A stretch of 64,000 nt of DNA from contig CAWJQP010000080.1 in the NCBI GenBank assembly GCA_963844855.1, positions 558,001 to 622,000 of the forward strand, given 5' to 3'. Source of the DNA: DASQDN01 sp963844855. GTDB lineage: Bacteria; Acidobacteriota; Terriglobia; Bryobacterales; Bryobacteraceae. Shown piece by piece: positions 9,988 to 18,906 of the stretch. How positions within the stretch are numbered: the first letter of the stretch is position 1; each line of letters starts with the position of its first letter. The position numbers and the translations under genes are program-made. The notes beneath the pieces were generated by a model. The model did no database searches, was not told the DNA's origin, and saw nothing but the letters and a program-made list of their open reading frames with translations.

Positions 9988-10010
9988 AAAAGGGCGGCAG
10001 ATGCCGCCCT
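9985..10010 (-). terminator. Intrinsic terminator of the slipin gene (possibly bidirectional)
   Basis: On the minus strand, arms 10002-10010 and 9991-9999 (AGGGCGGCA / TGCCGCCCT) form a perfect stem directly followed by TTTTTT (9985-9990), a textbook rho-independent terminator. It overlaps the slipin stop codon (10009-10011). On the plus strand the same stem is followed by ATCGAATTTT and could end the SNF2-SWIM transcript weakly. Confidence 0.85.
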
Positions 10011-11124
10011 ATCGAATTTTCACCGTAGTTTGCAGCAGGCCATCGAAGCCGTCCATCACGGTGATCTTATCTACTCGTTCCGCGACCCTTTCCAGAGTCT
10101 CCAACTCCTTCAGGCGAACCAATAGCGGGTTGTCCTCCATCAGCTTCGCCGTGTTGAGCAGTGACCTTGTCGCCGCCGTTTCCTCGCGGCGGCGGATCAG
10201 GTTGGCTTGGGCTTGCTTTTCCGCCGTGACCACCTGGTTCAGGATGTCGCGAATATCGCCGGGAAGAACGATGTCCTTGAGAGCGATTTCGCCCACCCGA
10301 ACACCATACTCTTCCATCGCCGCGCGAACTTCCGCCGAGACCGATTCATCGATGTCGACCTTGTCCGCCAGCATTTCTTCGAGCGAGCGCTTACCGAGCG
10401 TCTGCCGCACCGCAATCTGCAGCATGCGGTAGAGAAGCTCGTTTACGTCCTTGACGCGCGATCGGGCCATGACCGGATCGACGATCTGATAGACGGCCGA
10501 TAGGTTGACTCGTACAGTCACCTTGTCCCTAGTCAGGATTTCCTGGCCGGGCACTTCGAGCGTCTGCCAACGCAGATCGAGGACATCGACACGAGCAAAG
10601 CCCGCAACATTCCAGAATGCGTACGTACCCGCCGTCAATTCGCGGACGAAGCGTCCATCGAGGTACAACAGTCCTCGCTTCCCTTCCTCCACGACTGCAA
10701 CCGTCGCCTGCGAGTCCTTACCGAATCGCAAGATCGCAGGCAACAGCAGCGCAGGCGCCTGAGAGTTCTCCTGAGCGTTGATGAGATCGTATGTCACCTC
10801 GATCGAACCACGCCAGAAGAGCACACGCTTACCAGGGCCGATGATGCGGGCAACCTTGTCGTCGAAATAAACGACGGCCACTTGGGAGTCTGCTGTCTCG
10901 ACTACCGTGAAGTAGCGCGACACCAATTCCCAACGTTGCTTCGCCAGGAAGTCTGTCCACTCACTTGACAGGACGAGATTCTTTACGTCGTGGAGCTCCA
11001 GAGTCACACCGAATCCGACAATCCAGTAGTCTCCAGGAGCGAGGATATCCTCGAACCTGCCTTTGCGAATTAAAAAAACGCGCTCGTTATCGCCAACGAG
11101 AACGCGGCGCAACATAAAAATCAC
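10009..11124 (-). CDS. Slipin / SPFH (band 7) domain protein, long form
   Basis: This is a stomatin/prohibitin-family protein of 371 aa, expected to form membrane-associated oligomers. The C-terminal two-thirds is the SPFH domain plus coiled-coil: GLLYLDGRFVRELTAGTYAFW, VNLSAVYQIVDPV, LLYRMLQIAVRQTLGKRSLEE, GVRVGEIALKDIVLPGDIRD, VVTAEKQAQANLIRRREETA. Typical slipins are about 250 residues. Here the first 120 residues hold a second, similar element (ERVFLIRKGRFEDILAPGDYW), so the SPFH entry motif looks duplicated. There is no obvious transmembrane helix. AGAGAGGTG lies 6-7 nt before the ATG. It is convergent with the SNF2-SWIM operon and has its own terminator. Confidence 0.88.
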   Translation of the reverse strand: MIFMLRRVLVGDNERVFLIRKGRFEDILAPGDYWIVGFGVTLELHDVKNLVLSSEWTDFLAKQRWELVSRYFTVVETADSQVAVVYFDDKVARIIGPGKRVLFWRGSIEVTYDLINAQENSQAPALLLPAILRFGKDSQATVAVVEEGKRGLLYLDGRFVRELTAGTYAFWNVAGFARVDVLDLRWQTLEVPGQEILTRDKVTVRVNLSAVYQIVDPVMARSRVKDVNELLYRMLQIAVRQTLGKRSLEEMLADKVDIDESVSAEVRAAMEEYGVRVGEIALKDIVLPGDIRDILNQVVTAEKQAQANLIRRREETAATRSLLNTAKLMEDNPLLVRLKELETLERVAERVDKITVMDGFDGLLQTTVKIR

Positions 11125-11543
11125 CTCTCTTTTTGCTTCAATTACTTTCGAGTTCGTCAGACTAACTCACGATTCCGCCGCGGGCTTTCTTCATAGCGAG
11201 CACCGTACCGGCTAGCCGCAGTTTCAAAGAACGCGCAAAGCTGCGAAGGTGAAGATAGCCTGACTTGCCCGTTTTGCTTGCTGATGTTACCGAGGTTTCA
11301 GATAGCGGGATTCGAACCCGCAACCCGCAGAATTAGCGTCTGCTGCTCTACCGTTGAGCTATATCCAGGTGGGAACCGGATCCCAATGCATCGCCGGTAC
11401 GCCGTACTTCAGGGAAGCGGCGCCAGTGAGGTTTTTCGATCCTCTACTATTGGCAAACATTGGTCATTCCTCCGGTTTGTCTAGAATAGCCTCACTCCGA
11501 CGTGGTGGTCAAGAAGTTTTTTCGATTTTTTCACAGCGGTATC
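11125..11543. other. Intergenic region, 420 bp, with a tRNA-like element
   Basis: No convincing protein gene lies here. The only structured element I can identify is the tRNA-like sequence at 11296-11367 on the minus strand. A TAGAAT hexamer at 11482-11487 may be the -10 box of the downstream propeller gene. Confidence 0.5.
11296..11367 (-). tRNA. tRNA-like sequence, anticodon position CTA, probably degenerate
   Basis: On the minus strand the D-arm GCTC-AACGGTA-GAGC, a perfect 5-bp anticodon stem GCAGA/TCTGC, variable loop GGGTT and T-arm GCGGG-TTCGAAT-CCCGC are all present in tRNA order. The anticodon loop reads CGCTAAT, so the anticodon would be CTA (reading UAG) and position 33 is G instead of the near-universal U. 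The acceptor stem pairs at its inner four positions, then gives two G-T pairs and a C/A mismatch. It could be a decayed tRNA, an unusual suppressor-like tRNA, or a tRNA mimic. Many genes here end in TAG, so UAG is not generally reassigned. Confidence 0.45.
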
Positions 11544-12561
11544 ATGATTGGCATGCCCGCACGCGTATGGTTATTTCTTCTGGCCGGTTCCCTCGCATTT
11601 ACTCAGGAATCGCAGCGAATTGCGAACATGAAGCAGCTCACATCCGGCGGACAGAATGCGGAAGCCTACTGGTCCCCCGACGGTAAGCAGCTAGTGTTTC
11701 AGTCGACTCGTGACGGAGCCCAGTGCGACCAGATCTACGTCATGGACGCCGATGGCAAGAATGTAAAGCGTCTCTCGAACGGGACCGGAGCGACCACGTG
11801 CGGCTATTTTCTACCGGACGGGAAGCACGTACTGTACGCGTCGACGCACGAGGGCGGGGCCGCTTGCCCGCCACGCCCCGATCGATCAAAGGGCTACATG
11901 TGGGCCGTGCCCCCTTCCTACGAGATCTACACGGCAAGCTCTCGACGGCAAGATTGTTAAGAAGTTGACCAATGAGGCCGGCTACGATGCGGAAGCGACC
12001 GTCAATTGGCCGCGGAAAAGCATCGTATACACGTCGAAAGCTTCCGGCGATCTTGATTTATGGTCAATGAAGATCGATGGAGGCCAAAAGAAGCGCCTGA
12101 CAACGACACCTGGTTATGATGGCGGCGCATTCTTCTCGCGCGATGGAAAGAAGATGGTGTGGCGCGCGAACCATCCTGCGGCCGGCGCCGGTCTCGATCG
12201 CTATACGGAACTACTCGGCCAGGATTTGACCGCTCCGATGAAGATGGAGCTGTTCGTTGCGAACTCGGACGGATCGGATTCCAAGCAGATCACGAGCTTC
12301 GGGTGCGCCAGCTTTGCCCCTCAGTTCACACCGGATGGAAAACGAATCATCTTCGCTTCGAACAAGAACAAATGCGACAGCCGGGAGTTCGAGTTATTCC
12401 TGATCGATACCGACGGCAAGAATCTCGAACAGGTGACGTCGTTTGGCGGCTTCACTTCGTTTCCTGACTTCTCTCCCGATGGCAAAAGCATCGTATTTAC
12501 TTCGAGCCATGCGGCGAAGTCGCCATACGAGTTCAATATTTTCGTCGCAGACTGGAAATAA
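11544..12561 (+). CDS. Secreted TolB-like / PD40 beta-propeller protein, frameshifted
   Basis: This is a probable periplasmic protein with repeated WD40-like PD40 blades: AYWSPDGKQLVFQSTRDG, FLPDGKHVLYAST, FSRDGKKMVWRAN, FTPDGKRIIFASNKN, FSPDGKSIVFTSS. Such propellers resemble TolB and the N-domain of prolyl oligopeptidases, but no peptidase domain follows. The frame changes near 11940: YEIYT is in one frame and ALDGKIVKKLTNEAGYDAE in the next, a one-base indel. The ATG at 11544 gives a good signal peptide (MIGMPARVWLFLLAGSLAF). A GTG at 11502 is an alternative start. It is convergent with the M28-PDZ gene, with 4 nt between stops. The ligand is unknown. Confidence 0.82.
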
Positions 12562-12565
12562 GCGA

Positions 12566-14328
12566 TTAACGACGCGCTTCGAGCGTCACCGGCGGCCGTC
12601 ATCTCCTTACCGTCGCGAATGAACTTGACCGTCACCACGTCGCCGACTTTGCTGTTTCGCAGAGCATAAGTGAAGTCGTAGAGGTTGTTGATCGGCTTAT
12701 CGCCAAATCCGATCAGGATATCCCCAGCCTTTAACCCGGCCTTCCCCGCAGGCGATCCTGCTCGTACATCGGAGAATTTCACGCCCTTCTCGACAGGAGC
12801 GAAGTCGGGAATCGAACCGAAGTAGGGTCCGTAACCGCCACCGCCGCCACCTGAGGGTGGCGCAACGCTATGTGGGCCCCCGCGCGGCTCGACTTTCTGG
12901 AACTTCGGCCGAATATCGCTCGCTACGAGATTTGACGCAACATCGTAGATAAGACTGACGACCTTGGCCGATGCAGGCCCGTTGATTTTCTCCCAAGTGT
13001 CGCTGGGTTTGTGATAGTCGCCATGGAGCCCGGAGAAGAAAAACAGCACCGGCACGGACTTCGCTGTAAATGAGGTATGATCGCTCGCGCTGAATCCATC
13101 TTCGGAATAATCGACCTTGAAATCGTAATTAGCGACCGTCTTCTTCAACATCTCGTCAAACGTCGAACCCGTCCCCGTCCCGCCGATGAAAAGCTTGGAG
13201 CCGTTGACGCGGCCGATCATATCCATGTTCAACATCGCCGCCGCGTTCTCGAGCGGCAGGGTTGGATGATTCACCCACTGCGATGAACCAAGCAGACCAA
13301 TCTCCTCGCCTGCGAAGGCGATAAAAAGGACACCTCGTTTCAGATCGCCTTTCCGGCCGGCAAATAAGCGGGCTAGTTCGAGCAGGCCCGCCGTTCCCGA
13401 AGCGTTGTCATCCGCCCCTGCATGCACCTTCCCAATCTGTGACGGCGCGAGCGAGCTTTCATTCCCGAAACCGAGATGGTCGTAGTGAGCGCCGATCACT
13501 ATGTACTCGTTACTTTGGCCTGGAAGGTAGCCCACGACATTGCGCACATCCGCCTGCTCCCGTTTGATATCGACGCGCATCGCGAGTTCAAGCGGCTTTC
13601 CTGCTTTCAGCTCTTTTATCCATTCATCCGCAATTGCATTCTTCACCTGCGCCATCAGGATGCCGACATTCTCCGGTCCGGAAATAGTTCCGAAACGGAT
13701 CAGTGTGTCCTGCTGATTCGGGTCACCAGTTCCATTCGCCAAAAGGACGGCTTTCGCGCCATGATTGCGCGCATTAATCGCCTTCGACACGAGACTGGAG
13801 TGGTGCGTATAGATCCGCTCCTTCGCATCTTTGTCCTTTTGAAATTCCTTGGGTTCGTAGCGAAGCACCAGGACGATCTTGTCTTTCACATCAAGATGGC
13901 TGTAGTCGTCATGGTGAAACTCGGGCGCTGTAATGCCGTGACCCGCGAATACGACCGGCGCCGTCACTTGGCCATTGGAGGAAAAGCTTAAAGGCGTGTA
14001 GTCGCTGTCGAGTTTTAGTTTCGCGAGCTGATTGTCGGGGCCAGGTTTCGCTCCAGTAGTGACTCGAAAAGTCTGCCAGTAGCTTTTGTTTTCACCGGCA
14101 GGCTGCAGTTTCAATTCTTTAAAACGGTCGGCGATGTATTTTGAAGCGCGTTCTATTCCCTTAGTTCCGGCGCCCCGGCCTTCCATCTCCGGCGCCGCCA
14201 GAAACTTAACATCGTCGACATATCGTTGAGCGCTCGCTTGCTCAGCCTTTTGGCCGAAAGAGCATAGCGAAAGCGAAAACAGGCAGGGTTGCGAGCCAGA
14301 TAGTAGACTTACGCGTCAGAACCGACAT
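12566..14328 (-). CDS. Secreted M28 metallopeptidase with PA and C-terminal PDZ domains, frameshifted twice
   Basis: This is an M28 zinc aminopeptidase-type enzyme of about 585 aa. Domains in order: N-terminal part, PA insert (PVVFAGHGITAPEFHHDDY), catalytic domain (GAHYDHLGF, ADDNASG, AGEEIGLLG, MDMIGR, HKPSDTWEKI), a Gly-rich linker, and a PDZ domain (GVKFSDVRAGSPAGKAGLKAGD). The signal peptide MSVLTRKSTIWLATL starts at 14328 but is one frame off from LFSLSLCSFGQKAEQ onward (indel near 14285). At the other end the expected terminus VTLEARR plus stop at 12566 is one frame off from RDGKEMTAA (indel near 12592). Reading through unjoined instead gives an artificial tail over the neighbouring gene. 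It is closely similar to the M28 gene at 30.7 kb. Confidence 0.85.
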
Positions 14329-14371
14329 TTGTGCTTCTACTATCTTAAAGGCGATGGAACGCTTCTAACTT

Positions 14372-14533
14372 CTATCCGGCGTGCGCCATTTCATCCGAGC
14401 ATCCCGGATGAGCGCAGTTGCACATCAGCTCAATCGTTTTTCCCGCATCGTGACAGTAGGTGCTGCAATACTTTTCGCCATCTTTGACTCTGCAGTTACA
14501 CGCAGGATGGGCGCATTTGTTGGTATCAGCCAT
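14372..14533 (-). CDS. Bacterial metallothionein
   Basis: This is a 53-residue cysteine-rich metal-binding protein of the SmtA/BmtA type, expected to chelate zinc or cadmium in the cytosol. There are nine Cys and several His in the order KCAHPACNCRV, KYCSTYCHDAG, MCNCAHPGC, the hallmark of the family. The ATG at 14533 is preceded by GAGAGGATAAAA. A longer frame exists upstream but lacks support. It is divergent from the nitrilase-family gene. No metal-sensor gene is adjacent. Confidence 0.93.
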   Translation of the reverse strand: MADTNKCAHPACNCRVKDGEKYCSTYCHDAGKTIELMCNCAHPGCSDEMAHAG

Positions 14534-14623
14534 TTTTATCCTCTCTCTTGCAGTCCATGCATCTGCTGCTGACACGTAGACAGCGACTTTGCCGGAAAAC
14601 GTTTCAGGAGCCTCAATAATCGC

Positions 14624-14629
14624 TATACT
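14624..14629 (+). promoter_or_regulatory. -10-like TATACT just before the nitrilase-family gene
   Basis: TATACT ends 6 nt before the ATG at 14636 and no Shine-Dalgarno is present. This places the predicted transcription start at or next to the start codon, so a leaderless mRNA is likely. The -35 region is weak. Confidence 0.5.
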
Positions 14630-14635
14630 GCCGGA

Positions 14636-16012
14636 ATGAGGCAGTTTAATTTCGTCGCGTGCTTGGTTGTTTCAACAATGTTTGCAGCGGAAGTCCGTGA
14701 ACCGGGAGCACCGGCCGGTTGGACTACCGAATCCTCGCGTGACGAGATTCGTCCTAAGTTCAGTTATGACAGCAAAGGTGGTCGAAGCGGAACAGGCTCC
14801 TTCATCATCGAGACCGATACCCGGGATGGACTGGACGGCTACTGGAAAAGGAGCTACCCCGTAGAAGGAAGCAAACACTACCAATTTCGCGCATATCGCA
14901 AGGCCACCGGGGTCGAGTGGCCACAGCAATGCGCGGTCATCACCGTGCAATGGTTTGACCAAGCAGGCAAACGGGTGCTGGATGACCGAAAACTGGTCGA
15001 CCGCTACTTGACGAAGTACACGCCAACGACGCCTCTGGAATACCCGGTGGAAGGAGCGACCGGCAAAGATGGCTGGACGGAGCTAACCGGTCTCTGGCAG
15101 GCTCCATCCGGCGCCAAGCAAGTGATTGTCGAACTGCACGGACGCTGGGCCGCGAAGGCGCGCATGCAATGGAGCGACATCGAGTTCCGCCAGACTGAGG
15201 CCCCAGCTCCCCGCACCGTCCGGCTCGCAACCGTGCACTACCGCCCGCAGGCGGGAAAGACACCTGAGGAGAAGCGAACGCAATTCGGCGCCTTCATCGA
15301 GCAGGCAGCTCGCCAGAAAGCGGATCTCGTCGTTCTGCCTGAAACCTTAACGTACTTCCACGCCGGCGCCAGCCCGGTGGAAGTCGCGGAGCCGATTCCC
15401 GGACCATCGACAAACTACTTCGCCGATCTCGCCAAGAAACACAATCTTTATATTGTTGCGGGATTATTCGAGAAAGATGCGCATAAGGTTTACAACGTGG
15501 CTGTGCTTTTGACACCCGAAGGTAAACTCGGCGGCAAGTACCGTAAGGTAACACTGCCGGACACCGAGGCTTCGGCTGGAGTCGTTCCCGGACATGAATA
15601 TCCGATTTTCAAGACGCGCTTTGGCGCTCTCGGAATAATGATCTGCTATGACGGCTTCTTCCCGGAGGTCGCGCGCGAATTAACCAAACGCGGCGCGGAG
15701 GTGATCGCCTGGCCGGTGTGGGGCTGCAATCCCGAGCTTGCCCGCGCGCGAGCTGCCGAGAATCACGTCTACCTGGTCAGCAGCACCTATGAGGACGTGT
15801 CAAGCAATTGGATGCTGTCGGCAGTTTGGGACCACACCGGGGAAACCATCGCGCTCGCAAAAGATTTCGGAACCGTCGCCATCGCGGAAGTCGATTTGAA
15901 TGCCACCACTCGGTGGCGGAGCCTCGGGGACTTCCGTTCGAAGATCCAGCATCATGTGCCCATGGCGCCTGCCGCGCGCAGCTGGGAGCCTTCGACGGCG
16001 TTACAACCTTAA
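14636..16012 (+). CDS. Secreted carbon-nitrogen hydrolase (nitrilase superfamily) with N-terminal beta-sandwich-like region
   Basis: This protein has 458 residues. The C-terminal 265 residues form a nitrilase-fold amidohydrolase with the Glu-Lys-Cys triad: E in VVLPETLTYF (near 234), K in KYRKVTLPD (near 300) and C in GIMICYDGFFPE (near 337). It would cleave C-N bonds of an unknown amide or nitrile. Residues 20-190 are an added region (GSFIIETDTRDGLDGYW, YPVEGSKHYQFRAY, WFDQAGKRV) that looks like a galactose-binding-like beta-sandwich, which is unusual for a nitrilase. A short hydrophobic N-terminus (FVACLVVSTMFAAEV) suggests export. Its stop overlaps that of the convergent LacI-type regulator by 4 nt. 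Confidence 0.85.
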   Translation: MRQFNFVACLVVSTMFAAEVREPGAPAGWTTESSRDEIRPKFSYDSKGGRSGTGSFIIETDTRDGLDGYWKRSYPVEGSKHYQFRAYRKATGVEWPQQCAVITVQWFDQAGKRVLDDRKLVDRYLTKYTPTTPLEYPVEGATGKDGWTELTGLWQAPSGAKQVIVELHGRWAAKARMQWSDIEFRQTEAPAPRTVRLATVHYRPQAGKTPEEKRTQFGAFIEQAARQKADLVVLPETLTYFHAGASPVEVAEPIPGPSTNYFADLAKKHNLYIVAGLFEKDAHKVYNVAVLLTPEGKLGGKYRKVTLPDTEASAGVVPGHEYPIFKTRFGALGIMICYDGFFPEVARELTKRGAEVIAWPVWGCNPELARARAAENHVYLVSSTYEDVSSNWMLSAVWDHTGETIALAKDFGTVAIAEVDLNATTRWRSLGDFRSKIQHHVPMAPAARSWEPSTALQP

Positions 16013-17056
16013 GATCGCGCCAGAGCGGCCTGTTGAATACCGCAAGACTCGCGCACAATCAGGTCACCGGGCACGTGGATAATGCCACACTCTCCCCCGG
16101 TGTCGATCGCCTTCAGCAAGTTAATCGCGGCGATTTCGCCGATGACCCCGGAACATTGGTCAATCGTCGTCAGAGGAGAAAGCATTACGTCGGAGAACCG
16201 GATGTTGCCGACACCTACCAGAGCAATGTCGTCCGGGATTTTCAGCCCGCGAGCGACGATAACTCTCATGCAGGCCGCTGCGACAGCATCGTTATAGCAG
16301 AACAATCCCGTCCGGAGGTTCCGCCAGATCCAGGAGCCCGCGCATTGCATCTTCGGCAACCGAATCCGTTTCGGCGCCACCGCGAATGTATTCTTCCCGG
16401 ACAGCTAATCCCGCCGCCTGCAACGCCTGTCGATATCCATCAACACGCAACCACGTGCTGGAGTTTGGCGGACCGTAAATATGAGCGATCTTCCGTCGTC
16501 CCGCTTCAATTAAATGTCGGGTCGCTCGTATTCCTGTCGTTATATTATCGGTGCCAACCCAGGAATTAATTGGAGGATCAATATTGCGCGCGATTAGAAT
16601 CAACGGCACGCGCAATTCCCGCGCTCTGGCGAAAACCCCATATCGATCATCGGACTGGCATGTGGATATGAGTAAACCCTCAGCTTGTCGGGAGAGCAGC
16701 ACGTCGATCTGTTTGGCTTCCTGCTCCGGATCCTCATCGGAACAGGTAATGATTGGCTGAAAATCGCGCGTGTCCAGAACCGCGCTCGCTGCTGTCAGGA
16801 CATCGCCATAAAAAGAATGCTGAAAAGTCGGGACGACGACGCCGATTAGTTTCGTGCTGCGGGAACTGAGCGACCGCGCAGTGAGGTTGACGCGATAGTT
16901 CATCTCCCGAGCTTTGTCGGCGACCCGCCGACGGGTTTCAGCGCTTATATCAAGGGCCCCCCTTAGCGCTTTCGAGACTGCGGCGGGAGTAATTCCTAAT
17001 TCGCGCGCAATATCGGCCAATGTTGTAGGGCGTCGGGGGTCCACTGCGGAACTCAT
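16009..17056 (-). CDS. LacI family transcriptional regulator, frameshifted
   Basis: This is a sugar-responsive repressor. The N-terminal helix-turn-helix TLADIARELGITPAAVSKALRG is followed by the hinge region and a periplasmic-binding-like effector domain (IGVVVPTFQHSFYGDV, LLISTCQSDD, WVGTDNITTGIRATRHLIEAGRRKIAHIYGP). The frame breaks near 16305: PPDGIV is in one frame and LFCYNDAVAAACMRVIVARGLKIPDDIALVGVGN in the other, with the normal end DQCSGVIGEIAAINLL. The full product would be about 348 aa. Effector and targets are unknown. The closest candidate targets are the nitrilase-family gene (convergent) and the heparinase-like / dehydrogenase pair 0.6 kb away. Confidence 0.88.
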
Positions 17057-17622
17057 GATGACAGAATTCCAAAGATGTGTCCAGAAACGCTCAGGAATCG
17101 ATAATTAGAATTGAGTTGAGATTTGACTAAGCCGCACGGGGAATGCTTGGGGCGGGCTACCATTCCTCGTGCGGCTCCTGCCCTTCACTGCAGGGCAACA
17201 GATCCCCGGCATCGGCTCGCTCGGTTACACGCCAAGCAGGACCCGCGTCCTGTTTTCGCCTGCTGAGGCCGCGACCAATCGGATACGGAAACTCGAGGAT
17301 CTCGTGGATCGAAGATTCTTTTATGGACAAAAAAGTTCCCTCTGGTCCACTATGTAACCGACGAATGAGCGGCATGAAACCTAAACTACCGGCTCCCGCA
17401 AGCACGCTAATTAATTGCCCACTCGCTTCTACGATTACCTAATGCACCAGAGGGTCAGGCTAAAGGTACTCCATCAATTCGATTTCTATATTAGCAATCC
17501 CGACTCCAGCGTCCAAATTTATCTAAGTCATTCAAAATAATCGCAATCACACGCGGATAGGAAGCCCCTCACGGGTCGAAGCGGCGCCACGGGTGTGTCG
17601 CTGTGACACACTGTTCCTTGAG
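17057..17622. other. Intergenic region, 565 bp, with one strong inverted repeat
   Basis: I see no convincing gene. Short open frames on both strands lack Shine-Dalgarno sites and recognisable content. A 15-bp imperfect inverted repeat lies at 17131-17175. The second half (from about 17340) is more AT-rich than the surrounding genes, as expected for regulatory DNA. Confidence 0.45.
17131..17175. repeat. 15-bp inverted repeat, 15-nt loop, upstream of the LacI-type gene
   Basis: Arms GCCGCACGGGGAATG (17131-17145) and CATTCCTCGTGCGGC (17161-17175) pair fully with one G-T. There is no adjacent T-tract on either strand. It could be an RNA hairpin in the regulator's leader or a protein-binding palindrome; function unknown. 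Confidence 0.5.
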
Positions 17623-18903
17623 ATGCGCTTAGCGCTCGCCCTTTTCCTGGCGGTCACCGCCATCGGCCAGCAAGTGGAAGAAGACTTCCACGTCTACACA
17701 GATCACCCGCGTCTGTTGCTGAATGCGCAACGGCTTCGGCTGCTAAAGCGTGAGCGCGAACGTCAATCCCCGCGCTGGCAGCAGTTTGAAGCTCTTATTG
17801 TCGGTAAAGCGCCAATGCCGGAGCCGGCACTAGCCTACGGATTACATCATCAGGTTACCGGAGATGAAGGATCCGCCAAGACCGCAGCCGCAGGAGCCCG
17901 TGACCTGCGTAGCTTGGCTCTCGCGTATGACTGGGCGCCTGCGCACCGGGAGCAACTGGAGCCGCGCCTCCGAGCGGCAATTGCAGCAACGCCAGCCACC
18001 ATTGAGGGCATGCGCTCGCGGGCATTCGCAGCGATCGTATTGGAAGATCACGCTACTCTCGAACGCATCGTGAAAGATTGGTGGCGAAAACAGATCGCGC
18101 CCGGGCTCACGTCGGGCCAACGAGTCATTGCCCACGCAGAAGTGTATCCACTCATGGAACTGCTTCACGCGATCCGCGACAACATCAACATCGATCTTCG
18201 TGAGGATGCGCGGCCGTACTTCAAGGATTTCGCAGCAAGCCGTATTCTCAGCTACTATCCGCCAACTTTTCCTGCTCCGGAGAACGACTTTCGTATTCCG
18301 TTCGGCCCCCCGGACTTGAAGACGGCCGCCATGACGAGGGCCGCCGAAATGAGCTTGGTGGCATATGACAACAATTCCACCGAGACGCAGTTCGTGCAAG
18401 GTTGGCTCATGCACGACAGATTCTCCCTCAGGGGTGTACTGGGCGCGCCGTACGAATTTCTCTGGGCGAATCCCTACCAACCGGGCCTGAGCTACGCCCA
18501 TCTTCCGCTTCGCTTCCATGATGTCCGCGGGGGCCGTTTGTTTCTGCGTTCTTCCTGGGACGAGGATGCCATCTGGGTTGGATACGTGGATGGAAAGGCC
18601 GAAGTGCTGCGGGATGGCAAACCTCAGCCGTTTCAGGTAAACAAGCCAATTGTCGTAGGAGATACGATGCTAGCTCCAGCGGCGTCTCCGATGCGCCTCC
18701 AAATCCAGGCTGATCAACCGGCATTTTGGTTTCTTTTGGGATGGAAACCGGGATCGGTCGTGGATATCGAAGTCGATGATGAAGAGTTGGATGAGAAAGT
18801 CGCAGATCGTGGCGGTATTCTCCCGTTGCAGTTCTTGCGAGAAGAGAACATTTCCGTTCGCTTACGTTTGCATGGGCCTGCGCCTGGGGCTACGCTGAAA
18901 TAA
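17623..18903 (+). CDS. Secreted heparinase II/III-like (polysaccharide lyase-type) protein
   Basis: This is a 426-residue exported protein. The ATG at 17623 gives a clean signal peptide (MRLALALFLAVTAIGQQ). The mature start FHVYTDHPRLLLNAQRLRLLKRERERQSPRWQQFE is typical of alpha/alpha-toroid proteins found with heparinase II/III-type lyases. The remainder is helical up to about 210, then beta-rich (GGRLFLRSSWDEDAIWVGYVDGKAEVLRDG), as expected for a lyase beta-sandwich. I cannot assign catalytic residues or a substrate. The dehydrogenase gene starts 3 nt later, so they are co-transcribed. The upstream GTG start is less likely because it precedes the signal peptide. Confidence 0.7.
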   Translation: MRLALALFLAVTAIGQQVEEDFHVYTDHPRLLLNAQRLRLLKRERERQSPRWQQFEALIVGKAPMPEPALAYGLHHQVTGDEGSAKTAAAGARDLRSLALAYDWAPAHREQLEPRLRAAIAATPATIEGMRSRAFAAIVLEDHATLERIVKDWWRKQIAPGLTSGQRVIAHAEVYPLMELLHAIRDNINIDLREDARPYFKDFAASRILSYYPPTFPAPENDFRIPFGPPDLKTAAMTRAAEMSLVAYDNNSTETQFVQGWLMHDRFSLRGVLGAPYEFLWANPYQPGLSYAHLPLRFHDVRGGRLFLRSSWDEDAIWVGYVDGKAEVLRDGKPQPFQVNKPIVVGDTMLAPAASPMRLQIQADQPAFWFLLGWKPGSVVDIEVDDEELDEKVADRGGILPLQFLREENISVRLRLHGPAPGATLK

Positions 18904-18906
18904 CTT

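Noticed and set aside
12321..12565. C-terminal tail of the M28-PDZ frame over the propeller gene
   Set aside because: The tail is antisense to intact propeller blades; the expected ending VTLEARR plus stop exists one frame over at 12566.
17157..17405. Small open frames on both strands of the 17.1-17.6 kb gap
   Set aside because: Overlap a hairpin, lack ribosome sites, and look like random composition.
17338..17454. CCCTCTGG ... CCAGAGGG inverted repeat
   Set aside because: Only 8 bp with about 100 nt spacing; expected by chance in this length.
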